Source: Ipomoea triloba (lineage: Eukaryota > Streptophyta > Magnoliopsida > Solanales > Convolvulaceae). Taken from it: a stretch of DNA of 64,000 bases. The stretch spans positions 30,202,645-30,266,644 of the forward strand of contig NC_044918.1 in NCBI RefSeq assembly GCF_003576645.1, in the 5' to 3' direction. The translations under genes and the position numbers were made by a program. The notes beneath the pieces were generated by a model. The model had not been told where the DNA came from and did no database searches. It was given only the letters and a program-made list of their open reading frames with translations. Positions 47,670-59,339 of this stretch are shown piece by piece (position 1 is the first letter of the stretch; the number at the start of each line of letters is the position of its first letter).

Positions 47670-48145
47670 CCGGTCAGGTCCTACTCCGTGGACTGGGCAG
47701 ACTTCAACCCGACCATATTTGGTCAAGATGCCCATCTCCCGACCTCAATCGCTATCTGAACCAATATTGTGATCCCGTTCGTGGCACTAAAAGATAGGTC
47801 GGTCCGGTCATCAACCCTTGGGACATGCATTATCGTGGTCGTCGCCAAAGAGCATTGGGCACTTGGCTTCCGCGCCTTAGGCCATTCCCCGGCCGAATGC
47901 ATGGCGCCCATTCCGAAGGCCCGACACCTGTCCCCCTGTTCCCTAACATCCTATAAATACTGCATTTAATGCTAGGAAAAGGACTTTTGGTTGTTTTCTC
48001 TTGAATAGCTGGGTAGCTTGGGAACCTCTTACCTAATGTCATGTTGACCGGGCTAGATCTTTACGGTATAACACTCTTGTATCCGATTCGTGATTAATAA
48101 AATACATTTGACCGTATTTTGACTGTACGACCTCTCATATATACC
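47670..48145 (+). repeat. LTR-like insertion, GC-richer than its surroundings
   Basis: Contains TCCTACTCCGTGGACTGGGC, TATAAATA (47951) and AATAAAATAC (48097), i.e. a TATA box and a poly(A)-type signal in LTR order. Block B lacks it (AAAATCATTGACTTTAC is continuous near 40050). Block A keeps only its first 120 bases (36040-36135). It may be a solo LTR; its exact ends are not defined. Confidence 0.5.
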
Positions 48146-48930
48146 ATATCATTGACTTTACTTTGCGTTCAATTTTACTTGAACTCAAAGTTTCTGAAAA
48201 GTTAAAGTTTTAAAAATCCTAAAAGTGTATTCAACCACCCCACCCCCACCCCTCTTCTAGGCTTGTACTCCAAAACCCTTCGAGACCAACGATAAAATTA
48301 AATATAATCACAATTTTATCCATTATAATTCATACACACAATATTTATATTTTTGTGCTACCTAATATTATTATACTCCGTAATACATTATTAATTAGAA
48401 ATTATTAATTATCACAGGTGAATTATATTATTTTTATGAATATAAGGACAACAGGAATTTAAGAGAATTAATTGAAATATAAAGAAATAAATCAAGCAAA
48501 AATGGATTAATTTACATATAAGGAAATAACGGAAAAAATGGAACCGAATAAGGTAATACATGTACCAAAATGAGGCATGAGCATATCTTTGGGTTAGACC
48601 ACAGGGTGTCCAGATCGGGTCCTAACTGGCACGAGTATATATTTAAATATACATAATATATATATGGAACTAAATCAATACTCTTTAGGAAATCATTCAT
48701 TCTTAATATTATTTGAAAATGCAATGATTTTTATCCCTAAATGGTAAAAAGAAAAAGGTTACCAAATATGACAACAATGCCTCTAGATTTAAGGTCATAA
48801 ATTCATACTTTGGAAATGCAATGAATTTTATCTCTAAACAAGAAAAAACATTACCAAATATGACAACAATGTTTCAATATTTAAGGTCACAAATTCACTC
48901 ACATAATAATTCACAAATACTAGAGCACCA

Positions 48931-49851
48931 ATGAAGATGGGTAAAGCTTTCACTGTGTGCGTCTTTTTTGCAATCATCTGTTTTGTCGTGCTTTCTAACA
49001 TTGGTAAATATTTTACCTTAGTTTTTTTTCTTCTTTTCAGTCATTTGGAATCATTTTCATGTTCAAAGGTGACTTTTTTTACTTATGACATATGTTTATT
49101 AACTCAAATGTTATTTTGCATGAGAAGTAATTTATTTTTTGATATATTGATTATCTCAACATTTTTAGTTTTGGTTCTCAATTATTAATTTGATAACTTT
49201 TAATTTTATATATGGTATAGTGCAAAACGTTTGATCCTAACAATATCATAGCCAGGTTATGAGCGGGTTCAAGTCCAAGCAACAGTAAAAAAAAAATGTA
49301 ATTAAGGTTGGCAGGTGCTGGTGGGGGGTCCAGAGGAATTGTTGGGCAAAGGCCTTAAGGGCCAACTCCAACATCCTTCCTCTTGAAAATGTGGCAATAT
49401 AAAGAAATAAACGCACATCTTCGCTACTAACTATAACGTTTGATGTAGTGCTAAGCGCTTGATCCTAACAAAACTTGGCTGATTTATAAAGGCAAGAATT
49501 AGAAGTGATGATGATCAAAATGAAAATGTCACTATGGATTAAAAGTAATATTAATCATTTTTGATATATTATTTATAAATTAAAAAACAAATTTCCCTAG
49601 AACTATGTTGGAATTGAAGTATTGTCTAGTTGATTATCTATGAAATATTATTGTTGTGATGATTTTAATCTATTTTTAATTTTTTCATTTCAGGAGAAAC
49701 AGAAGGACAAGAGTCTTGCAATTGGGCATGTACCCCACACCTTGCAGATTGCAACACTCTATGCAAACGACAAGGTTTCAAAGGTGGCGTATGTCGAACA
49801 CCTAGAGGTGGTGTTATAGGAGCTCCTCAAGCTTGTTGTTGCTCTAATTAA
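48931..49851 (+). CDS. Secreted defensin-like eight-cysteine peptide, copy C
   Basis: Exons 48931-49003 and 49694-49851 encode 76 residues. The signal peptide MKMGKAFTVCVFFAIICFVV plus LSNIG is followed by ETEGQES and the mature core CNWACTPHLADCNTLCKRQG, then FKGGVCRTPRGGVIGAPQAC and CCSN. The cysteine pattern is C-X3-C-X6-C-X3-C-X8-C-X13-C-C-C, three residues longer than copy B before the last group. GGVC resembles a gamma-core. Donor GTAAAT and acceptor TTTCAG are shared with the other copies. The mature core has several basic residues (K, R), fitting an antimicrobial or signalling peptide, but no function is proven. It appears intact. Confidence 0.8.
49215..49482 (+). mobile_element. TRIM-type remnant in the intron of copy C
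   Basis: The end of LTR 1 (GCAAAACGTTTGATCCTAAC) is followed by a degraded primer site TATCATAGCCAGG. Then comes a full second LTR starting TTGTTGGGCAAAGGCC near 49339 and ending CGCTTGATCCTAACA. The first LTR is truncated. Confidence 0.6.
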
Positions 49852-52210
49852 ATATTAATATAGCATTTACAATTTTATAGTAATGTAATAGCATATGTGG
49901 AATCTATATTAATGTCTAATGAAATTTGCACTCCTACAAAAATTAAAAGGTTACAATGTGGTGAAATAAGTAGTTATTAAAAAATACGGAGTATTTAATA
50001 TAAAAACTCTGGGTGTTTGCTTTTCAAACAATCCCTCACTAATAAAAGGATATATGATGTAGGTATGAAATGAGTGGGACGGGTAAAATGTCATTCTCTA
50101 AGATTGAGAATTATGGCTTAATCATTCGTGCAATTATATGAATTCTAGATAGCAATTAAGGTTGAGTATTGATAAATGTTGAAAACCACATATTTTTCAT
50201 AGATATTTCTTATCAATTGGGCCGATTTCTTGTTTATATATCTTGATACAATTTGGTGCTTAGTTCGTTAACATTTGATTTTGAAGAACTTCTGAGAAAA
50301 AAAAATGATAAAACATGATATTCTGTAACGAGTTGGGAGAATTTTCACCATAACTCTGTCATATGGAGTCAAATTTGGGTGATTGAAGTATCAATGAAAA
50401 TACAAGAAAGTCTCCTACAACTTTTATGTTAAGAGTTTTAAGAGATCCTGGATAAATCAAGGCCAAAAAATCAAGAAGAATCCGACACGCACCAAGGATA
50501 TAACCTTGCAATATATGTTGATAGTCTTTTTCTCATATATCATTCATACCAAGTCCAATTAAAGTGATTCATGTGTCGCACTTGGTCATTGGTTGTCCTT
50601 GAATCCATTCTTTCATTACCTTGTATGGATCTTACTTTTCTTTGCTTTCTCAAGTCTTGGAAGAGCCCTTGATCAGGTTGCACATGTCTTTGATTTCCTT
50701 TATCTTGTTTGCATGCACCAAGTGAACACCTACTCAACTACAAATCTACGAAACACAAGTATGAGTTCTAGGGGAGTGATTGTGCATTCTATAGTGTATA
50801 GGTCCTCGATTGAGCTATTGGGATGTGGGTGATGGTACATGTGCAGTTGTTTGGTTTGTTGTGTCCATTGCAGGGGGGTGGAAGGTTTTGGGTGAAGTGT
50901 GGTTCGTATTTCTTATGTATGGTGTGTGCATTTGTTAGGTGTGTTGTGTGCATTTGTTATGTGTGTTGTGTGCATTGTAGAGCTGCGATGAGTTTTAAAA
51001 GTTGCTCTATAGAGTTGGTAGTGTTTCTTAGTTGTGTTTTGTCATTGTTTTCATTGTTTAGCGCATGGAGCTCAATGGGGTGCACTTGACAGGTGTGTTA
51101 ATTGATATTTTTCCTAGTAAAACGAAATACTAGTCACTAACTTTGTATGAGTCCATCAAGCATTTTACTGGGCAACGTTTTAATAATTTGGAGCAGTGTT
51201 GATTTATATGGGCATTATGGATAGTGTACACTTCTTTGTACCATTGTGTGCATTTTAGACCCATTGTGAGAAAAATGAGAAAATAGCACATGATTAACAT
51301 ATTTAAATACTTTGAGCATTTTTAAATGATTGTGACAACGCAACACACAAATGCACATAAATGAAATAACTAAATAAGGGGGGTCTCATTGCTTTTGAGA
51401 TGTACTTGTAAGGGCCTTCCCAAGGAAAATACAGAGTTCTGTACCGGGGAGTTGGTGCATATCTTGAGGGTGAGTATCCCCGGGATTGGTAGGTGCTAGC
51501 ATTGCTTAGGGTGCGTGCGTTAAAGGCTACTTGGATTAAAATGCAGAGACATGTACTGAGTATGCTTGCAAGTGACCCTAAAGGTGTGTCTCATTGCTTA
51601 GATTGTCAGTTGAATTGCTTGTCCTGCTTAAACTACAAGGCTCTATACAGGGTGAGTTGGCTTGCGATCTAAGAGTGAGGGCACGGGGATGAGAGAAAGG
51701 TTGGAATGGCATGCATTAAAGGGCATTGGTCCCACTCATTATATGGGGCGATGTTCTTTCTATTTGTTTTGTTTGGAATTCTTTGCATGTGATTAGATTG
51801 TGAGAGGGGAAGGGAACCAATTAGATATGTAGGAAATGAGTTGAAATGGATGGCTTGTGCATGGTAGTTTTTCTTGACTCTTTAGATAAGATGAGTTAGT
51901 TGTTACATAGATTTTGAGTTTTGTTACTCGGTTTGGACTTGTATGTTAGCTAGAAGTACATATGTGTTAGGCATTCTGCCCTAAAAAAATAATAATAACC
52001 AAATAACAATGAAATACATGTCCAAAAGATTATAAAATGTACGAATAAATACATGTCATCCCATGTAAAATGCACACAAACAGCCATGTGAGTGCACCCT
52101 ACTGCAAATAACTTATATGTGCACAATGCAAGTGCACGCACGGATAATAGGTGCATTTGTGTGAAGCATACTAAAATGCACACGATAGAGCATAAAAGTA
52201 CACACATCAT
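49852..52210. other. 3' flank of copy C and repeat-rich intergenic DNA
   Basis: 49852-50330 is homologous to the flank of copy A (38891-39480). Beyond that, GTGTGCATTTGTTAGGTGTG-type words at 50900-50985 and TGTGCATTTTA words near 51240 and, inverted, at 52060-52205 suggest a decayed repeat. No gene is recognised. Confidence 0.5.
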
Positions 52211-52214
52211 ACCT

Positions 52215-54110
52215 AGAATCAGAATGTGGGATTCAACCAAATTGATTCAGGCAATTCTTCTTTAGATATGTGAAGGAGATGAGCAAGAAAAGGAGAAGAA
52301 ACTTGCTAGTCCCGACAGGGTGGGAAAAGTCTAGGGGGGGGGGGTGAATAGACTTTTCATCAATTTAAAGGCTTTATAACACTTTAACAAATATAATTCA
52401 AGAATAAATTCAACTTGAAACGCACAGCGGAAATAAATTAACGGTAAAGTACTATAATTAAACCACATAAATATGAAGAGATAATTTGCATGAAACACGT
52501 TGGGAATACATCAAATAGCTTAAATAGCAAGTATGTAAATTTTGATAGCACATGCATACGTGGGAACAAGTAAACCCAAATGGATAAAGTCTAGATAGAT
52601 AAAGTGAAATAGTAAATGGGTTAGTTATGATAAGAATGCAAGGGTAAAAGTACTGCAAGTGAAGTACAGTAGAGAGAGATCTATAGTGGTTCAGAGGTGG
52701 TGTAATTCTCCTAATCCACTATTCTCCTTTCACTCTAATGAGGAAATTCACTATCTCGCACAAAGCTACACTTAATTGTTTCTCTCTCAAGACTTGAATT
52801 CTTTTGTATTTAGCTCACTACTTGCACTAAAATAGTGTTTTTTCTTCAAGTCTACTTGGCATTTATAACTTGAAAAAGTTATTTGCCCGTTGTGGAAATT
52901 CAAATTTTGAACGTCCACTTGATCTGATAGCTCTTGCTAGCTTGATCTGCAACATTTAATGACATTGGTAGCCTTTGTCAAATGAATTTGAATTTTTCTT
53001 CCTTATCTCTTCAAAAGTCTTCTAGCAATCTAACAAATATTGGCCTTGTAACTTGTTAACCTCCAATCTTGACGTTCTTGCACATTCTGGTAGTGTGAAT
53101 ATTTTGACTTATTCACAACTTGATTTGATAAGTCAAGTAAATAATTCAAATATTTCTTTCAAATAATTCACCCTGGTGATTCTTGCTTGAGCTTAAATAA
53201 TTCTACTGAAAAAAAAATCCTTGACATTTTCGCAAATTAAAATAAGCTCTAAGTAGAAAATATTTGATTTTGCTCTTTCGAATTTCTTCTTGCCATAGGT
53301 CATCCTCATCCTGATTTGGAATTGAGGGCATCCTCATTCTCATCCTCCTTCCAATTTTGGAAAGTTAGCCTCATCTCCTTCAATTGATCACAGTCGACCT
53401 CCTCCCGCTTTTGAGATGCCATCCTCTTCAATTTTGTTGTGTCAACCTCATCATTTCTGATTGCAATGTCAATTAATTGAAGTCATATTGACTTGAAGTC
53501 ATATTGACTTCAATTAATTGAAGTCATCCAGATTTAGGTTAGCTTGATTGAAGTCATCCTGATCTTTGAGCAGCCAACATCTTCCATAAAAATTGATTTT
53601 GTAAGAGAACTCATCCAATGTTGACTTCATGAATTTTGACTTTGAACTAGTCATCTTCTTCTGGCTTCGAGAATTGCTTCGGTGCTTGATCATTTTACCA
53701 CTAAATCTTTTTTTGTTTAGTGGAAGCAAATGATTTGCAAGTATGAAATAATTATACACTTTGCAAATTCCAAATCAATCTTGCTAATTTGACTAGGTTT
53801 TGACTTAGGCAAAAATATGCTCTAGACTCAAAATAATATTAGGGGTCTAAAATTACATTTTTGGTTCATCAAAATAATTACACTTTATTCCTAACAATTT
53901 CCACCTTTTTTATGATACCAAAACCTATACCCGAACATTTTGGCCCAGTCCAATCAAAAATTGATTTTTCATTTTTCTCATTTTATTTTGAGAAACCAAT
54001 TTGACGAGTTTACAATAAATTGGACCTACATGCTTTATATCTTTAGACACGTACACAATGTTGGAATTTGGGATTCGATTTTAATTTCTCAATATATTTC
54101 TTAATTTTTC
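52215..54110. mobile_element. Copia (possibly Sirevirus-like) remnants
   Basis: 52215-52300 matches the gag-leader sequence at 46965-47055 (TGATTCAGGCAATTCTTCTT, GAGCAAGAAAAGGAGAA). From 52320 a G run and GTGAATAGACTTTTCATCAA begin a long non-coding stretch. It ends near 53870-53935 in AACAATTTCCACCTTTTTTA and TGATACCAAAACC, which in other plants lies close to the 3' end of Sirevirus-type elements. Short GAAGTCATATTGACTT repeats lie at 53470-53545. Confidence 0.4.
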
Positions 54111-54329
54111 TTTTTCTCCCTCAAATTGCATTTTACAATTAATCACCATTGTGTCTAAAATATCAAGCCATTATAACCAACAAATAATACCTAACATCAT
54201 AATAATAAGCATAACATTGAACATCATAAATATTTTAAGTCATAGTCACGTACATATATAACAAAATGTATAAAGTCTCCCTTCAAAAAAAATGTATAAA
54301 GTATCAACATTTATAAACCAAGTATGTCA

Positions 54330-54574
54330 TTAATTAATCCTAGCTCTAAGCCTCATGAAGTTACCTCTACAATTGTCATGAGAATACATCTCCTTGACTG
54401 TGTCATTTAGATAGCAGTTGACAGCTTCACTTGGATCACCGGTTGGAAACACTCCTCTAGTGTACCACGTGACACACTCCTTCAAACTTCTTCCATCTGT
54501 GAGCTTTGCGTCATCTGGTACAAGGTATTTTAACATCCCAATTACCTTGCTTTCTTCAACACAAATGGGTGTAC
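54330..54574 (-). pseudogene. Orphan terminal exon, protein not recognised
   Basis: On the minus strand an acceptor TTCTGTAG (54582-54575) is followed by an open frame. It contains TPICVEESKVIGMLKYLVPD, GRSLKECVTWYTRGVFPTGD and VNCYLNDTVKEMYSHDNC, and ends RARIN with TAA at 54330. Four cysteines and balanced codon use look genuine. No upstream exon was recognised in the next 1.5 kb, which looks like repeat DNA. It could be the last exon of a gene with a long intron, or a captured piece. Confidence 0.5.
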
Positions 54575-54709
54575 CTACAGAATTAAGAACAAAAAGAAAA
54601 GATGGTACAATTTCTTCCCCCTATGTTGATGCTCTCGAACTGCCAATCTTACAATTTTTCTTTAAAATTATCAATAATATTGCAGAAGCTTAAACATCTA
54701 ACCAAAAGA

Positions 54710-55925
54710 AAATGGGTGTTACTGTCATGCTCTGGTATCTCTCTTATACCCAAACGCTAAGGCTAATTTAGAACAACCAAAATTTATCCAAATCCAACTC
54801 AATACAATAAGAATAAATTTTACAACCATAACCCTCAAAATAATAAATCTTCCACACTGTCACTTAATTCCTTCTCAACTTGAATCCTTATTCATGTTCA
54901 CCTATAAAAATCATTTAATAATAAAACAGAGTGTAGATAAAATTAGCATAAGCTAAGTAAGCATCATTTCTCACCGCAAAATATAGGCTTGGTTTTAAAT
55001 ATTTTCAAAACTGGTATACGTTTTCCCATAACCATTCATAATATCATTTTCATAATAATAATATATGTAATTATATGTGGAGAATAATTAAAGTCAAATT
55101 TTGCATATATACAAGGAAAATAAACACTCATATAAAAAATCCACAATTAGAAACTAAACTATCACCTATGTGTACACTCCCAAGAGATTTCAAGCCCTGA
55201 GCAGTAAATGATCCCTTGTAGCCATCTTAGCTACCTGTCAATTATCAATTTGGAAACTGAATCATTACCTTTGTGTACACACCTATTGGATTCCAAGCCC
55301 CAGGTAGTTAATAGCCCCTAGTAAACAGTTTCTCAACTGAACACCTCTCAAATTTTGTGGTTTCATCAAATTGTATTTTTTTTTTAAGATATACACTTTT
55401 CAAAAAAAAAAATACATTTTTCCAATATGGGTAATCTTCTCATTATAATCATTAATCCAACATATGGATTATTTCTCAAATCATAATTTCTCCACAATAA
55501 ATTCTTCACAAAAGTACACCACTCTTAGTATACGAATATATATAACACAAAAATTACCAAGCCAAGTAATTACACAACACGCAGATTTGTCCCGTCAAAA
55601 TCCATTCTCGATACTTCGAGAATCACCACTCACAATGTTACCATTTATTGATAAATGTACTTGAATTGTGATCACGATAAACTTATAATTTACATAATAC
55701 CACACATACTATATTTTTGAGAAAATATCTTTGATATACATTTAAATAAAAATATCATGTCACACATCATAAAAATATTTATACATTTTGGAGCAAATAA
55801 GTAGTTTTGGAGAACATGAAAACTTACCTCAAAAGCCCAAAATTATAATCAACACTTAATAGCATCTTAGTCAACCTGATAAGGAACCTGCAAATCAATC
55901 AACTTAATATAATATACCAATACTA

Positions 55926-55967
<42 letters not shown>

Positions 55968-56170
55968 AAAAACAACAACAACACTAGTACTACCAGAACA
56001 TCAATACCTCATCATCTATCCATTATCTTAATATCACTATCCCGTCTTTATCATCAGAATATCATTTTTCTCCATTTTTTAACAATAAAGTTGAACCACG
56101 CAACCAGATCATCATCAACATTAACTTCATTATGTTTCTTCATTTTCACCATATTCACGTCATCAAGATT
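54710..56170. other. Intergenic repeat-like DNA
   Basis: No gene is seen. 55165-55215 and 55270-55325 are diverged direct repeats (TGTGTACACTCCCAAGAGAT and TGTGTACACACCTATTGGAT). A (TTA)n run lies at 55929-55964. Confidence 0.5.
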
Positions 56171-56183
56171 CACCATTTTTGTT

Positions 56184-57290
56184 GAATAAATTGTCATTTT
56201 AGTCATCTGACTATTGTAATAGTGTTAATTGTTATCCGCGACTTTCAAAAGATGTTAATTGCGTACCTTGACTATGCATTTTTTATCAATTTTGATCACG
56301 TCGGTCAAATTACCTGCCAAATGTGACCGAAAAATTTTAGTATTCAAAATAATGAGGGTATTATAGTCTTTTAGCATCTTTTTTGTTTCTTCCCCGACGA
56401 GGGCAGTCATACTATTACTGCCGGTCACCGGCCAAGCCAAAGGCGCCGTCAAATATAAGAACCCCATAAGGCTCCCCTGTTCCTTGCATGGTCAACGTTA
56501 AGTTGAAGAGATGATGAATTCGTCGGCCAAAGACGCCGAAGCAACCAAAGAGTGAGTACGCCGGAAGAAATGGAACACTGACAATCTAATGCAATCGCCG
56601 GAAAAGACAAGACTTCAACTTATGCAATACCCTTTTGAATTCAAATCCCAAATTAATTCACAAAATTAAAAATAAAAATAATTCCTGAATTTCTACAACA
56701 CCCGTTTGTGAGGGATTTGAATTCAAATCTCAAATTAATTCACAAAATTAAAAATAAAAATAATTCTTGAATTTCTTTGTAGATACCAAACTTCCTCTTT
56801 TGAATCTTTGATTAAGTTGAATGTATATTCTTCTTCCATGAATTTTCTGATTGTGTAGGTCGAGAAAATGGATCTGAATATGCAGTAATTCTACTGTAGA
56901 TATTGAGAGATTAATATAACTTGTTTCAATTCGATCTATTAACTTTTCTAGACTTTTGGTCATATCTTGCAGTCATTCGATTTCTCCTTTGGCCGGAAAT
57001 AATAGGGTCACTGCTCTGCGAAGAAAGAAAAGAAAAGATTTGGCCGTCCGGAGAAGAAGAAAGACATGTAGTAGGAATTAGGAGATAACAAGAAAAGACT
57101 ATTATGCCCCTTTCAATACAGAATAAAATATGATTTAATTTTTTCCGGTCACATTTGACCAGTAATTTGATCGGCATGACCAAAATTGATAAAAAATGCA
57201 TAATCAAGGTACACAATTAACATTTTTTAAAATCGCGGATAACAATTAACACTACTACAATAGTCATTGGACCAAAATGACAATTTACTC
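56184..57290. mobile_element. Mutator-like (MULE) element with 9 bp target duplication
   Basis: Terminal inverted repeats of roughly 150 bases run GAATAAATTGTCATTTTAGT at the left, mirrored by ACCAAAATGACAATTTACTC at the right. ATTTTTGTT is duplicated on both sides (56175-56183 and 57291-57299). Long TIRs plus a 9 bp duplication define MULEs. The interior (56390-57060) lacks a transposase. It holds a GC-richer part (CCGGCCAAGCCAAAGGCGCC) and a 70-base AATTCAAATC(C/T)CAAATTAATT segment repeated twice, so it may be a Pack-MULE with captured host DNA. Confidence 0.85.
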
Positions 57291-58253
57291 ATTTTTGTTT
57301 ATGCTACGTCATCCAAGCATCATCAACTTCTTCATCCTATTTTCAACATTATCAGTACGTTCCACTATTAACTCATCCTCATCTCCGGAAAAATCACAAC
57401 AAATACACCTTCAAACCTCAAGTATTTTCACATATATATCGCATTTATGAAAGTATGCATATTAATTTGATATCCAATAAACCTAAATCTCAAGGGTCTT
57501 TTTCTCATATACACAATTAGCATAATTCTCATGCAAAACAATAAAATAAAAATTCATGATTTATCATCATTACCTTCATCTGGCTCCATAATTCTCTTGC
57601 CATCTTCATACTATCTTTAGCATCTCAATCTTACATTAACGTCAACTAATCCTCATCTCACCACCGTATATATATATATATATATAAAAGTGCCTGAAAA
57701 TGTTTTCCCGCCCAAACTTATGGGCATTTTTGTAATATCAAATATTTGGATAAAAAAGTCATTTATAATTAAAATTAATTACCATTTCCTTTGATAACCC
57801 TTTGCTTCATAATTTGAGCTATATATATCACCATACCCTCCCTTTCTTTATCTCATAATTATTATTATATACTAATAAACCACTAAAACTTAAAACAGAT
57901 CTCAGCCTCCCTATCTTTCGTTTCTCCCCTCTATCTCTCACCTTCCAAATATGATCTCACCAATTAAAACACAATGAAGAAGAAAGTCCAGAGGTGCAAT
58001 CATTCCACCATCGTAGAAGAAGAAGAAGAAATCATATTTGCTCTCACGCCGTCGTTCCAGATCTGATCTCACCGCTACACGGTTGCCATTTCATCGAAGA
58101 AGAAGAAGAAAGCTCGATTTCCGTTCTCAAGAAGTATGTTTGTTGCATACATTTCTTCTCCAACCAAGCAACCTCTTTACCAGATCCACATACATACATC
58201 CTTTTTTTTTCTTTTTTTTTCTTTTTTGAAATTTAATCAGACGGATTGTTTTT

Positions 58254-58480
58254 GGCTCATCAACGATATCTTCGAGAAGCTCGCCCATCAACGATATCTT
58301 CGAGAAGCTCGCCCAAGAGGCATCTCGACCTGCTACATGAGAAGCCGACCATCACTTCCCGCGAGATTCATATCGCTGTGAAATTGGTTCTTCGTGGCGA
58401 ATTGACAAAGCACGCCGTTTCTGAAAGGCACCAAAGCAGTCACCAAATTTACATGGTCTTTAATGAAATTATTTAAACAC
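58254..58480 (+). pseudogene. Histone H2B 3' fragment, left arm
   Basis: Reads ATCAACGATATCTTCGAGAA (H2[14 protein letters not shown]), then, after frame changes, KPTITSREI and KHAVSE. Stops, a 28-base doubling and the shared one-base insertion make it non-coding. The N-terminal half of H2B is absent. Confidence 0.85.
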
Positions 58481-58934
58481 ATGTTTCCTTTTGATATAAT
58501 CCGAATTAGGGTTAATAGATGTAAAGTAGCTTGGATTTGGGTTTAATTTCAGATTATACGGTATTGTTATCTACCTTCGACTATCAATGAATCGATCAAC
58601 ATTTTCAAAATAAATAATTTAAAAAAAAATGTGAATGTCTATGTTATCAGCTTGCATTTAAGATGCACCATTTGTACACGAATATGCTCTCCCGCATCAA
58701 AGGCCAATGAATCATACAAATGGTGCATCTTAAATGCAAGCTGATGACATAGACATTTACGGTTTTTCTTTTCTTTTTTTTTTTTTTGAAAATGCTTATC
58801 GATTCATTGATAGTAGAAGGTAGATAACAATATTGTTTAATCTGAAATTAAACCCAAATCTAAGCTACTTTACAGCTATTAACCCTAATTCAGATAATAT
58901 CAAAAGGAAACATATGTTTAAATAATTTCATCAA

Positions 58935-59113
58935 AAACCATGTAAATTTGGTGACTGCTTTGGTGCCTTTCAGAAACGGCGTGCTTTGTCAATTAGCCAC
59001 GAACAACTAATTTCACAGCGATCTGAATCTCGCGGGAAGTGATAGTCGGCTTCTTGTTGTAGCAGGTCGAGATGCCTCTTGGGCGAGCTTCTCGAAGATA
59101 TCGTTGATGAGCC
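58935..59113 (-). pseudogene. Histone H2B 3' fragment, right arm
   Basis: Minus-strand copy of the same fragment, with [13 protein letters not shown] and [17 protein letters not shown] recognisable. A TAA replaces a Glu codon in the LRGELTKH segment (GGCTAATTG). It lacks the left arm's doubling and is slightly closer to a normal H2B. Confidence 0.85.
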
Positions 59114-59229
59114 TGTAAACACAAAAAAAATCAAAATTGTATATATTCACAAAATCGGGTTACAGTGTGTGTATAATTGAAGGTGCAAGTACAAAACCTC
59201 TATATAATCCTCTGATTCTTTCTTCACTA

Positions 59230-59335
59230 ACGTGTTTTATTGAAGTGCCTCCGGGTTCAAGTGGCGTAGCCTTCGGGATTCAAATAGCGTAGCCTCCGGG
59301 ATTCAAGTGGCGTGGCCTTCCGGGATTCAAAACTG
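59230..59335. repeat. Three about 28 bp tandem units
   Basis: GGGTTCAAGTGGCGTAGCC, GGGATTCAAATAGCGTAGCC and GGGATTCAAGTGGCGTGGCC follow each other. Non-coding, between the H2B hairpin and AT-rich DNA. Confidence 0.7.
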
Positions 59336-59339
59336 GAAC

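Larger units (their letters stand above)
58254..59113. repeat. Long inverted repeat built from a histone H2B pseudogene fragment
   Basis: Left arm 58254-58676 and right arm 58715-59113 are reverse complements with modest divergence, around a 38-base loop (58677-58714). The outer half of each arm encodes the C-terminal half of H2B. The left arm reads [20 protein letters not shown] then LTKHAVSE. The right arm on the minus strand keeps AACAAGAAGCCGAC before it. Both arms share an extra A after TTTCTGA (GAAAGGCACC), so one already broken copy was inverted-duplicated. The left arm also has a 28-base tandem doubling (ATCAACGATATCTTCGAGAA). Transcribed through, it would fold into an about 400 bp hairpin. 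Confidence 0.85.

Noticed and set aside
47723..48042. GC-richer frames on both strands as a possible gene
   Set aside because: The stretch lies inside an LTR-like insertion that blocks A and B lack wholly or partly, and shows no conserved motif.
50593..51089. Overlapping hydrophobic frames suggesting a membrane protein
   Set aside because: Starts are non-ATG or lack context, and the sequence is GTGTGCATTTGTT-type repeat DNA.
57669..57700. (TA)n followed by AAAAGTGCC, like a Helitron 5' end
   Set aside because: No TC start next to an A, and no matching CTAG hairpin terminus downstream.
58136..58381. Possible intact H2B-related gene with an upstream exon
   Set aside because: The upstream reading is a GAAGAAGAA and poly(T) artefact. 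The H2B part has a doubling, frameshifts and stops.
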